Part shown: one piece after another, positions 9,153 through 16,147 of the stretch
How the letters are laid out: the number at the start of each line of letters is the position of its first letter
Position numbering within the stretch: position 1 is the first letter of the stretch
Origin: Streptomyces sp. NBC_01571
GTDB lineage: Bacteria; Actinomycetota; Actinomycetes; Streptomycetales; Streptomycetaceae
Assembly: GCF_026339875.1 (NCBI RefSeq)
Contig: NZ_JAPEPZ010000002.1
Location: 983,762 to 1,047,761, forward strand
Direction of reading: 5' to 3'
Length of the DNA: 64,000 nt
Made by a program: the position numbers and the translations under genes
The notes under the pieces: generated by a model
The model's database searches: none
The model's input: the letters and a program-made list of their open reading frames with translations, nothing else
Told to the model about the DNA's origin: nothing

Positions 9153-9980
9153 TCAGTCCTTGACGGCGCCGGTGGTCACGCCGGCCGCCACATAGCGCTG
9201 GGCGAGGACGAGAATGACCGCGGCGGGCAACGACGCCACGACCGCGGTGGCCATGATGGCGTTCCACTCCTGGTTGTTGTTGCCGATGTAGTGGTAGATG
9301 CCGAGGGTGATCGGCTCCCGGGCGCCGCCGTTGACCAGGGTGTTGGCGAAGACGAAGTCGGACCAGGACCACAGGAAGGCGAACAACGAGACCGTGACGA
9401 CGGCGTTGCGGCTCATCGGCAGGACGATCGACCAGAAGGTCCGCAGCGCCCTCGCTCCGTCCATCTGCGCGGCCTGGAGCAGCTCGCCGGGTATACCCGA
9501 CATGAAGGCGGTGAAGATCAGCACCGCGAAGGGGACGGCCAGAGTGGAGTCGGCGACGATCAGGCCGGGCACGGACTGGAGCAGGCCGAGCTGGAGGTAG
9601 ACGGCGTAGAAGCCCATCGCCATGATGATCCCGGGGATCATCTGGGCGGCCAGCAGGACGAAGCTCAGCAGGCCGCCGCCGCGCGGGCGCAGCTTGGCCA
9701 GGGCGTAGCCGGCGGGCGCGGCCAGGGCCACGGTCAGCACGACGGTACCGAGGGCGACCACCAGGCTGGTGCCGAGGTAAGGCAACTGCTCGTCGAGGAC
9801 GGTGCGGTAGCCGGCCAGGGTGCCGTGGGTGGGGAACAGGTCCGGCGGGCTCTTGCGCATGTCCTGGTCGCGGGTGAGGGACACGTTGATCATCCAGTAG
9901 ACCGGGAAGAGCATGACCCCCGTCAGCAGCAGGCCGACGGCCGTCTTCCAGCCTGTCTTCGTGACAGCGTCCGTTCTCAT
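9153..9980 (-). CDS. carbohydrate ABC transporter permease, MalG type
   Basis: 275 residues from ATG 9980. It has six hydrophobic segments, the first at GLLLTGVMLFPVYWMINVSL. The EAA-type loop reads LLQAAQMDGARALRTFWSIVLP, the site that docks the ATPase. ATG 9980 overlaps the stop of the upstream permease by four bases (ATGA), indicating translational coupling. It forms the membrane channel with the MalF-type partner. No ATPase gene is present in the operon, so a shared MsiK-type ATPase elsewhere is likely, as is usual for Streptomyces sugar importers. Confidence 0.92.
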   Translation of the reverse strand: MRTDAVTKTGWKTAVGLLLTGVMLFPVYWMINVSLTRDQDMRKSPPDLFPTHGTLAGYRTVLDEQLPYLGTSLVVALGTVVLTVALAAPAGYALAKLRPRGGGLLSFVLLAAQMIPGIIMAMGFYAVYLQLGLLQSVPGLIVADSTLAVPFAVLIFTAFMSGIPGELLQAAQMDGARALRTFWSIVLPMSRNAVVTVSLFAFLWSWSDFVFANTLVNGGAREPITLGIYHYIGNNNQEWNAIMATAVVASLPAAVILVLAQRYVAAGVTTGAVKD

Positions 9981-10954
9981 GACAGCGCCTGCTTTCGCTG
10001 GACACGGACGTAGATCAGGCCGAACACCAGAGCGGCGACCACGAGCAGGTTGCCGACGGCCGCACCCGGGCCGAAGGCCGGCAGGAGATTGCCGAAACCG
10101 AGCTGGTAGGACCAGGTGGCGAAGGTGGTCGACGAGTCCGCCGGGCCGCCCTTGGTCATGATCCAGATGAGGTCGAAGACCTTGAGGGTGTAGACGAGGC
10201 CCAGCAGCAGCGTGATGGCGGAGACCGGCCGCAGCAGCGGGAAGGTGATGCGCCAGAAGCGCTGCCAGGCGTTCGCGCCGTCGAGGGCGGCGGCCTCGTG
10301 CAGTGACCCGGGGATGGACTGCAGACCGCTGTAGAGCACCACCAGGTTGAAGGGGACGCCGATCCAGATGTTCGCGATGATCACCGAGGTGAGCGACCAG
10401 GACGGCGAGGTCAGCCAGTTCACCGGCCCGATGCCAACGGCGTGCAGAACGGCGTTGACCACACCCGAGTCGCTGTTGAGCATCCACGACCAGGTGGAGG
10501 AGGAGACGATCAGCGGCAGCAGCCAGGGGACCAGGAACAGGGCCCGGAGCGTGGCCGAAAGCCGGAAGTTCTGGTTGAAGAAGACCGCGAGGGCGAGCCC
10601 GATGGCGTACTGGAAGACCAGGCATACGGCGGTGAAGACCGCGGTGTGCAGCAGGGCCGGCGCGAAGACCGGGTCGTCGAAAACCTTACGGTAGTTCACC
10701 AGGCCCGTGAACGGCGCGTCGCCCTGGACGAAGGAGCGGACGGTGTAGTCGCGCAGACTCAGGTCGAGGTTGCGGTAGAGCGGATAGGCGTAGAAGAGGG
10801 CGAGATAGACGGTGACCGGGGCGAGGAAGCCCCAGGCTGCCCACTGCGGGGAGGCCGGACGGCGCCGATCTCGCGCGGCTCGGGTCGAGGCGGCGACCGC
10901 CCCGACCCTGTCGAGCGCGGACCGGCGGTCCGAGAGCTGTTTCGTGTCGTTCAT
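9977..10954 (-). CDS. carbohydrate ABC transporter permease, MalF type
   Basis: 325 residues with an Arg-rich N-terminus, then six membrane segments starting at WAAWGFLAPVTVYLALFYAY. The EAA loop is SLHEAAALDGANAWQRFWRI. It lies 21 bases after the binding-protein gene and overlaps the MalG-type gene by four bases. It pairs with that gene product to form the importer. Length and order match the standard binding protein-MalF-MalG arrangement. Confidence 0.92.
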   Translation of the reverse strand: MNDTKQLSDRRSALDRVGAVAASTRAARDRRRPASPQWAAWGFLAPVTVYLALFYAYPLYRNLDLSLRDYTVRSFVQGDAPFTGLVNYRKVFDDPVFAPALLHTAVFTAVCLVFQYAIGLALAVFFNQNFRLSATLRALFLVPWLLPLIVSSSTWSWMLNSDSGVVNAVLHAVGIGPVNWLTSPSWSLTSVIIANIWIGVPFNLVVLYSGLQSIPGSLHEAAALDGANAWQRFWRITFPLLRPVSAITLLLGLVYTLKVFDLIWIMTKGGPADSSTTFATWSYQLGFGNLLPAFGPGAAVGNLLVVAALVFGLIYVRVQRKQALS

Positions 10955-10975
10955 CTGCGGACCGCGAATCCCTGG

Positions 10976-12223
10976 TTACTTGACGGCCGACTGCGCCTCG
11001 GACAGCGCATCCTTGGGCGATTTGGAGCCGCTGAGAGCGGCCTGGACGGCCTTCCACATCTGCTCGGAGATCTTCGGGTACTTGGTGCCCAGGTCGTCGC
11101 TGGTACGGCCCCTGGCCGCCCGGACCGCGTCGGCCCACGGCTTCAGGTCGGCGTTTGCGGCCACCTGCTTGTCCTGGACTTCACGGGTGGGGGCCACGTA
11201 GGACAGCGTGGTGTCGGTTTTGTAGAGGGCATCGCCGCTGGTCAGGCAAGTGACCAGCTTCTGGGATGTGCCGTAGCGGGCGGAGTCGTTCTGGACCGGG
11301 ATGGTCACGAACTCGCCACCGGTAGGGGCCGCGGCGTTGCCGCCCTCGGCGGCGGGGATGGGAATCACCCCGTAGTCGAAGCCGGCCTTCTTGGCATTGG
11401 CGAGCTGCCAGGTACCGTTCTCGCTGAACGCATAGTCACCGCTGGCGAACTCCTGCCAGCTGGTGGTCTGGGTGTTGTTGAGCACCGAGTTCGGAGCGTA
11501 GCCGTTGTCGAGCCAGCCCTTCCACAGGGACAGTGCGGTGACGCCCTGCGCGGAGTCGAGTGCGGTGAGCTTCGCACCCGAACCCCAGAACCACGGCAGG
11601 AACTGGAAGCTGCCCTCCTCGGTACCGATCGCCGAGAAGGTGATGCCCTTCTTGCCCGCCTTCTTGACCTTCGCCAGCGCCGCCGTCAGCGACTCCCAGT
11701 CCTTGACCGAGGAGGCGTCCACGCCGGCCTTCTTCAGCACCTCCTTGTTGTAGTAGAGGGCCAGGGTGTTGGCGCCGATCGGTGTGCCGTACGTCTTGCC
11801 GCCGGACTGGCCGGCCGCGAGCAGGTTGGCATCGGTCTTGGAGGTGTCCAGCTTGTTGTCGTCGGCCGTGGTGAGCACACCCGCCTCGGCGAGGGTCGAC
11901 ACCACCGGATTGTCGACGATGAGGATGTCCGGGGAGTTGCTCTGCTGGGCCGCCAGCAGAGTCTTGTTGGCCAGGTCGCTGGTGTCGAAGGCCGTCCGCT
12001 TGATCTTCACGCCCGCCTTGGTGCCGCACTGGTCCAGCAGCTTCGCCCAGTCCGAGCCTTTGGCGAACTGCGGGTACGGGTCCCAGACCGTGTAGGTACC
12101 GCCGGCGGCGTCCTTCGATCCGGAGCTGTCCGAGCCGGAGGAGCAGGCGGTGGCGCTGACGGCCAGGGCCAGGGTCGTCAGGGCCACGGCGGTCAGACGG
12201 CGTTGTCTGGAGGTGCTGTGCAT
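10976..12223 (-). CDS. extracellular sugar-binding lipoprotein of the ABC importer
   Basis: 415 residues from ATG 12223, preceded by AAAGGACC. The signal peptide runs QRRLTAVALTTLALAVSATAC with a lipobox cysteine, so the mature protein is membrane-anchored. The body has the type-1 extracellular solute-binding pattern (NSPDILIVDNPVV, LALYYNKEVLKKAGVD, GDYAFSENGTWQLANAKKAGFDYGVIPIP). It captures the operon's sugar, probably an oligosaccharide. It heads the four-gene operon, and the 186 bases upstream separate it from the LacI gene. Confidence 0.92.
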   Translation of the reverse strand: MHSTSRQRRLTAVALTTLALAVSATACSSGSDSSGSKDAAGGTYTVWDPYPQFAKGSDWAKLLDQCGTKAGVKIKRTAFDTSDLANKTLLAAQQSNSPDILIVDNPVVSTLAEAGVLTTADDNKLDTSKTDANLLAAGQSGGKTYGTPIGANTLALYYNKEVLKKAGVDASSVKDWESLTAALAKVKKAGKKGITFSAIGTEEGSFQFLPWFWGSGAKLTALDSAQGVTALSLWKGWLDNGYAPNSVLNNTQTTSWQEFASGDYAFSENGTWQLANAKKAGFDYGVIPIPAAEGGNAAAPTGGEFVTIPVQNDSARYGTSQKLVTCLTSGDALYKTDTTLSYVAPTREVQDKQVAANADLKPWADAVRAARGRTSDDLGTKYPKISEQMWKAVQAALSGSKSPKDALSEAQSAVK

Positions 12224-12409
12224 GGCAGGTCCTTTGCTTGTTAGCACGGGTGTGCCGTGACAGGGGGTGACGGGGGAAGGCCGGAGCACGCTGAAGGCGT
12301 CTGTGAAGGATGCGGGTGCTCGGAGCGCTGGAACGAGGTGTCCGTGAGCGTGGTGGGCGGTGCGTCCGTGGGTCGTGGTCGGGAGTGTGGTGGAGTCGGG
12401 AGGCCGGGC

Positions 12410-13426
12410 TCAGGCGGAACCAAGGACGGGCCCGGTGCTGGCCCGCAGGGAGATCGGCGGTGCGAGCAGGTGGTTCCGGGCCGAAGCGCCGGGGTCGTCG
12501 AGCCGCTCGACGAGGAGGTCGACGGCGAGACGGCCCATCTCCTCCGCCGGCACGTTGGCGGCGGTGAGCTGCGGAGTCACCGTCTCCGCCCACCGGCCGG
12601 CGACGACCCCGGTGACGGAGAAATCGCGCGGTACATGACGGCCCGCCTGGGCGAGCCCCCGGTAGAGACCGCCGAGCGCGGCCTCGTTCAACGTGACCAG
12701 CCCCGTGGTGTCCGGGTCGTCCCGCAGAATCCGTTCCAGGCACGCTTGCCCCGACGCGGCGTCGTCCCCGCAGTTGTACGTCCGCACGCTCAGCCCACGT
12801 TCGGCCGCGGCCTTGGTGAAGCCGTCCAGGCCACGGTGCGCGGACTCGTATCCGGCCCGCAGCAGTTGCTCGGGACGGTTGACGAAGGCGACCCTGCGGT
12901 GGCCTAGGTCCGCCAGGTGGTGGACGCACGCCTCCACCAGTGCGGTGTGGTCCAGGCCCACCCACCAGCCGCTCTCCGGGTTGGCGATGCGGCCGATGGC
13001 GACGGAGGGAAAGCCCAGCTCGGCCAGGTGGTCGACCCGGTCGTCCGCGAGCCTGATCTCCATGAGGATGGCGCCGTCGACTCGCCGTTCCCCCAGCAGC
13101 CGCTGGAAGGAACGATCGCTGTCCACGCCACTGGGAGACAGCAGCACGTCATAGTCGTAGGCCGCGGCGGCCTCGACCACGCTGCCGATGAAGTCCAGCT
13201 GCATGCCGGTGTAGTGGTTGCCTGCCGGCGGGAAGACCAGGCCGATCGTGCTGGTCCGGCCGTTGGCCAGAGCGCGGGCACTGGCGTTCGGGCGGTAGCC
13301 CAACTCGTCGATGACCTGCTGGATCTTCCGGCGGGTGTCGTCCGAGACCGGGCGCTTGCCACTCAGCGCGTAGGACACGGTGCTCCGTGAGACACCGGCC
13401 CGCCGGGCGATCTCACCGATGTTCAC
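12410..13426 (-). CDS. LacI-family transcriptional repressor
   Basis: 338 residues from GTG 13426. AAGGAG sits seven bases upstream, which decides this start over the long in-frame extension. The N-terminal HTH is NIGEIARRAGVSRSTVSYAL, with hinge GYRPNASARALANG. A periplasmic-binding-like effector domain follows (SALVTLNEAALGGLYRGL-type pattern, VVAGRWAETVTPQLTAANVP). It very likely represses the sugar operon downstream and itself. Candidate operators lie in its own upstream region. Confidence 0.92.
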   Translation of the reverse strand: MNIGEIARRAGVSRSTVSYALSGKRPVSDDTRRKIQQVIDELGYRPNASARALANGRTSTIGLVFPPAGNHYTGMQLDFIGSVVEAAAAYDYDVLLSPSGVDSDRSFQRLLGERRVDGAILMEIRLADDRVDHLAELGFPSVAIGRIANPESGWWVGLDHTALVEACVHHLADLGHRRVAFVNRPEQLLRAGYESAHRGLDGFTKAAAERGLSVRTYNCGDDAASGQACLERILRDDPDTTGLVTLNEAALGGLYRGLAQAGRHVPRDFSVTGVVAGRWAETVTPQLTAANVPAEEMGRLAVDLLVERLDDPGASARNHLLAPPISLRASTGPVLGSA

Positions 13427-13441
13427 GAGGAACTCCTTCTT

Positions 13442-13484
13442 CGAACCGGTCCGAGAGAACCAGCCCGGTCGTCGAACCGGTTCG
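13442..13484. promoter_or_regulatory. candidate LacI-type operators
   Basis: CGAACCGGTTCG (13473-13484) is a perfect 12-bp palindrome with the central CCGG/CG symmetry of LacI-family sites. A second, imperfect copy CGAACCGGTCCG lies at 13442-13453. Both are within 60 bases upstream of the lacI-type start. A third related palindrome-like site, TCGAACCGATTCGA, is at 13731-13744. Autorepression is inferred. Confidence 0.65.
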
Positions 13485-13835
13485 CGTGAAGTGAAGTTAG
13501 GAACAAGCCGGACGGCTGTCAACACCCCGGAACGACACTTCTCGCAAAAGCACGACAACCCCAACCTTCCACGGACTTCGCTTACATCGCTGACGCCAGA
13601 GGTATTGCTGCGGGAATTCCTCGGCGCTACGCTCGTCCGAAGTGATCTTCCGGCGGCGGCGCCCATTCCGCACGCTCCCTTTCGCTTCGGGGCGACGCAC
13701 CTGGATACGCCGTCCATCTGGCATACGGAATCGAACCGATTCGACAACGCGGGCATCCGGATCCGGCAACGGCATGCGGACCGGGAGTCGGCAGGCCTGG
13801 ACGGACAGGGCGGGACTAGGCGCAGTGCCGTTGCT
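13485..13835. other. upstream region of the LacI gene, no gene seen
   Basis: About 350 bases with no supported coding frame. It contains the third candidate operator, TCGAACCGATTCGA at 13731-13744, and presumably the lacI promoter. Confidence 0.5.
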
Positions 13836-14225
13836 TTACGGGTCTGGGTCGGGTGGTGGAGGTCGTTTGACGCGGATGGCTTGGGTGCCGGCGCGGGTGG
13901 GTTGGGGCCAGGTTTGATGTCCAGGCCGCTTGAGCCAGTAGTTGGACATCTTGCGCTTGATGACGCGGGGCTGGCTGCGAAGCCGTCTGGCGGGCAGGAG
14001 TCTTTCCAGCAGGTCTTCTTGGAGTACGTGCAGTGCTCGGACCAGGAGCTCAGGGGGAAAAACCGCCCGGGGTGACGGTCACACTACGCCGGGCGGAACG
14101 CAGAGTTTCGGTGAAAGAGATGCGGTCCGGGTCGAGTTGGCGGGTGGCTGCGGTTCTCAGCATCAGTTCCCGCAGTGCGTGGTGGACCAGGAGGTGAGCA
14201 GGCCGGAGCGGTCCTGGTGAGAGGT
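13836..14225 (-). pseudogene. 3' fragment of an IS4-family transposase
   Basis: Two frames on the minus strand join into the C-terminal end of an IS4-type transposase. The first reads LLVHHALRELMLRTAATRQL then DPDRISFTETLRSARRSV; the second reads LVRALHVLQEDLLERLLPAR and SNYWLKRPGHQTWPQP, ending at the TAA at 13836-13838. The break lies in a TTTTTCCCCC run near 14050, one base out of frame. The N-terminal catalytic part is absent. It abuts the MerR gene, so older IS activity preceded the present arrangement. Confidence 0.7.
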
Positions 14226-14239
14226 CTGACCGAGCGCGC

Positions 14240-14617
14240 CTACGGGTGCGTGTCCGTGACCGCGATGACTTGGTCGAGGCGGTTCCGGGCGGCCTCCAGT
14301 TCGTCGATCTTGGCCTGGATGCGTTCGCGCTCGACGCGGAGCATGGCTCGTTGATCGGCATCGGTGTGCCCGGCGTCCCAGCACGGAAGCAGTTCGGTGA
14401 TCCTTCGGCTGGTCAGGCCGGCGGCGTACATCTGCTGGAAGAAGCGGACCAGGGAGATGGCGCCCTGCCGGTACAGACGCTGGCCGGACGGGCTGCGCTG
14501 CGGGGTGAGCAGCCCCTGCTGCTCGTAGTAGCGCACGGCGCGCACCGAGACGCCGGCGCCTCGTGCCACCTCGCCGATGCGGATCAAGGGCTCGTTCGCG
14601 TCCTCGGTGACAGACAT
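14240..14617 (-). CDS. MerR-family transcriptional regulator
   Basis: 125 residues from ATG 14617, with GAGAGAAAAG upstream. The winged HTH is IRIGEVARGAGVSVRAVRYY, followed by EQQGLLTPQRSPSGQRLYR and a coiled-coil dimer helix (RVERERIQAKIDELEAARNR). It lacks metal-binding cysteines in MerR/CueR positions, so a redox or small-molecule signal is more likely. It is divergent from the SDR gene, with a MerR-like palindrome between them. It probably controls that enzyme. Confidence 0.9.
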   Translation of the reverse strand: MSVTEDANEPLIRIGEVARGAGVSVRAVRYYEQQGLLTPQRSPSGQRLYRQGAISLVRFFQQMYAAGLTSRRITELLPCWDAGHTDADQRAMLRVERERIQAKIDELEAARNRLDQVIAVTDTHP

Positions 14618-14650
14618 GGTCTTTTCTCTCACCCTGGCTTAGATGGTCAC

Positions 14651-14690
14651 TTGCCTCTGACGTTAGCGTCAGGTTTTAGCGTACGGGACA
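14651..14690 (+). promoter_or_regulatory. MerR-type operator/promoter for the SDR gene
   Basis: The near-perfect palindrome CTGACGTTAGCGTCAG (14657-14672) sits directly after TTGCCT (14651-14656), a plausible -35 box. TTAGCG (14676-14681) leaves a 19-base spacer, the long spacer typical of MerR-activated promoters. The SDR ATG at 14690 would then be at or near the transcript start, so the message is probably leaderless. Confidence 0.7.
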
Positions 14691-15418
14691 TGGATATCAA
14701 CAACTCCGTCGCCCTTGTCACCGGAGCCAACCGCGGCCTCGGCCGCGCCTTCGTCCAGCGTCTGCTTGATCGGGGCGCGCGTAAGGTCTACGCGACGGCC
14801 CGCCGACCGGCGACCGTGGACCTGCCCGGGGTTGAGGTGCTGCCCCTTGACATCGCCGATCCCGCATCCGTGAGGGCCGCCGCCGAGGCCGCCCCTGACG
14901 TCGCCCTACTCATCAACAATGCGGGGATCAGTACGGGGGCGGGCTTGGTGACCGGTTCGCTGGACAGGCTGCGGCAGGAGCTGGAGACCAACATGTTCGG
15001 CCATCTCGAAATGATCCGGCAGTTCGCTCCGGCACTCGCCAGGAACGGCGGGGGTGCGATCGTCAACGTCCTCTCCGCCATGTCGTGGTTCGGGGGCAAG
15101 GGCGCCAATGCCTACCACCTGAGCAAGGCCGCTGCCTGGGCCATGACTAACGGTGTCCGCCTGGAGCTCGCCGAGCAGGGCACGCTCGTCACAGCAGTAC
15201 ACCTCGGCCTGGCCGACACCGACATGGCCGCAGCCTGGCCCGTCGCCAAGATCGCACCGTGGGACCTGGCCGACGCCGCGCTCGACGGTGTCGAGGCAGG
15301 GTCTGCGGAGATCCTCGCCGACCAGTGGAGTCGGGACGTCAAGGCCCGCCTGCCTCTGACCCCGGAGGAGTTCAACGCCGCGATGGACCGCGCTCTGGCG
15401 GCCCTGATGGCGGGCTGA
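14690..15418 (+). CDS. short-chain dehydrogenase/reductase
   Basis: 242 residues from ATG 14690. The Rossmann glycine motif is GANRGLGR, with LLINNAGIS and the catalytic YHLSK, all of the classical SDR type. The upstream frame is open but has no domain; the promoter geometry and the family N-terminus (INNSVALVTGANRG) fix this start. It is a cytoplasmic NAD(P)-dependent oxidoreductase of unknown substrate. Its MerR neighbour suggests induction by a small molecule or stress. Confidence 0.9.
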   Translation: MDINNSVALVTGANRGLGRAFVQRLLDRGARKVYATARRPATVDLPGVEVLPLDIADPASVRAAAEAAPDVALLINNAGISTGAGLVTGSLDRLRQELETNMFGHLEMIRQFAPALARNGGGAIVNVLSAMSWFGGKGANAYHLSKAAAWAMTNGVRLELAEQGTLVTAVHLGLADTDMAAAWPVAKIAPWDLADAALDGVEAGSAEILADQWSRDVKARLPLTPEEFNAAMDRALAALMAG

Positions 15419-15860
15419 CAGGCCCCTCCGGCCGCACGGCCGTGGCGCCGGGCCTCCCGCCGAAAGGAACGAGCCGACAATCCCCAGCTCGCAGGCCGGC
15501 GACGGGGGTGCCACACCTCACACCGTCTCGGGGCGTCAACAGGGGAGTAGCCAGAGCAAGTTCACCGTTGAGCGGTATGTGGCTGCGGAGGGGACAGTGC
15601 CCCCGGGCCTCACCCATAGCCCATGGGGACGATCGTCCGGCTGAAGCCCCATGGAGCCTTCCCACCGCGAGGCGCACCCCTCCGCACGCCCCCTCAACCG
15701 CCCCGGCTGGCCCCCCCTTCCAGCCGGGGCCTTCCAGCAACCCTTCGACCGCCATCGAGTACGAACTACTCTCCACACAAGACACCATCCACGCAGCCAG
15801 TTAGCCACCGCAGCTGGAACCCAAACCGTGGGGCAGGTCAACCTGCCACCCGAACCTGCA
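15419..15860. other. intergenic region without a supported gene
   Basis: About 440 bases after the SDR gene. No frame shows a domain or convincing ribosome site. It holds one strong hairpin, annotated separately. Confidence 0.5.
15701..15729. terminator. 10-bp stem hairpin
   Basis: CCCCGGCTGG (15701-15710) and CCAGCCGGGG (15720-15729) pair perfectly around a nine-base loop. Neither side has a T-run. It could end transcription from either flank, most likely the SDR side. Confidence 0.55.
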
Positions 15861-15974
15861 TCAGACCCACTTCTTGTCGGCGAAGATCCGGATGCACCCT
15901 GCTTCGGTGAGTGCGTGGATCTGCCGGTCGAGCAGTTGCCCTTTCGTGGACACACGTGTGTACCCCACGAGACC
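15861..15974 (-). pseudogene. N-terminal fragment of a serine recombinase
   Basis: Encodes GLVGYTRVSTKGQLLDRQIH and ALTEAGCIRIFADKKWV, then a stop. This is the start of a resolvase/invertase catalytic domain, including the nucleophile Ser in YTRVST. The rest of the enzyme is absent. A related recombinase-like segment is fused to the gene ending at 43162. Confidence 0.65.
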
Positions 15975-16147
15975 GCCGGTCCGTACGTCCGGAACAGGGG
16001 CGAGGAGATCGGCGGTGTCGTCGTCTTGGAGTGGCTGCACCTGCCAGATCGTACAGAAAACGGTGCTCCTCAAGATCTTGAGCACATCAACTTTCTAAAA
16101 CCGTTTTATGGGCATGATCCGGTGCCGATCCAGCCGCGCGCCGCCGC

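Noticed and set aside
9981..10625. Long in-frame extension upstream of the MalG-type permease
   Set aside because: It lies entirely inside the MalF-type gene in another frame. The ATG at 9980 with a four-base overlap is the natural start.
12320..12345. GGAGCGCTGG-like sequence as a LacI operator before the binding-protein gene
   Set aside because: The symmetry is poor and it differs from the clear palindromes upstream of lacI; not enough to annotate.
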